Shown here: positions 14,700 through 14,749 of the stretch, piece after piece
Numbering within the stretch: the first letter of the stretch is position 1
Layout of the letters: the number at the start of each line of letters is the position of its first letter
Assembly: GCA_035711465.1 (NCBI GenBank)
Contig: DASTCC010000335.1
Location: 1 to 14,749 of the forward strand
Direction: 5' to 3'
From: DASTCC01 sp035711465
GTDB lineage: Bacteria > Acidobacteriota > Vicinamibacteria > Vicinamibacterales > SCN-69-37
Length of the DNA: 14,749 bases
The notes under the pieces: model-generated
The model's database searches: none
The model's input: only the letters and a program-made list of their open reading frames with translations
Told to the model about the DNA's origin: nothing
Translations under genes and position numbers: made by a program

Positions 14700-14749
14700 T
14701 TGAATCTTGGCGTTAGGTGCCAGGTCTTGACTGCTTTTTCCACCAATTG

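Overview
The window is GC-rich, densely coded bacterial chromosome with GC-biased third codon positions. These also create long false ORFs on the opposite strands. Several gene families suggest a free-living heterotroph of the Acidobacteriota, perhaps Vicinamibacteria: a TonB-dependent receptor with an N-terminal carboxypeptidase-regulatory-like domain, a Ser/Thr kinase linked to a TolB-like domain, and a BlaI/M56 pair. This placement is inferred from gene content; no rRNA or other phylogenetic marker is present. No tRNA, CRISPR array, insertion sequence or phage gene was seen.

Left part (1-2644). A four-repeat S1 RNA-binding protein (+) is followed by a decayed Ser/Thr protein kinase gene (-). 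The kinase has lost its activation segment and most of its C-lobe, changes frame, and ends in an unrelated tail. A small three-helix potassium-type channel (+) with a TTGYGD filter lies beyond the kinase start.

Sensing and uptake part (2691-9423). A TonB-dependent receptor (-) and a hybrid sensor histidine kinase (+) diverge from an 86-base gap. The kinase has a periplasmic ABC-substrate-binding-like domain, a PAS domain and a NarL/UhpB-type kinase core. A 19-bp stem at 7338-7378 separates it from a convergent two-gene operon: a BlaI-type repressor and an M56 (BlaR1-like) membrane protease. The protease carries ankyrin repeats where BlaR1 has its penicillin sensor. The operon starts at a well-formed promoter covered by two dyad operators inside a perfect 14-bp inverted repeat.

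Metabolic part (9509-14657). A CitE-like CoA-ester lyase (+) converges on a three-gene operon (-) of an aldehyde dehydrogenase resembling alpha-ketoglutarate-semialdehyde dehydrogenase, a malonyl-CoA synthetase (MatB/ACSF3 type) and a MatC-type dicarboxylate carrier. Together they suggest import or oxidative generation of a short dicarboxylate, its activation to a CoA thioester and possibly C-C cleavage of a malyl-type CoA ester. The exact substrate cannot be read from sequence. The convergent gap holds an AT-rich repeat and a large inverted repeat. The right edge carries a GGGGTC-rich repeated leader.
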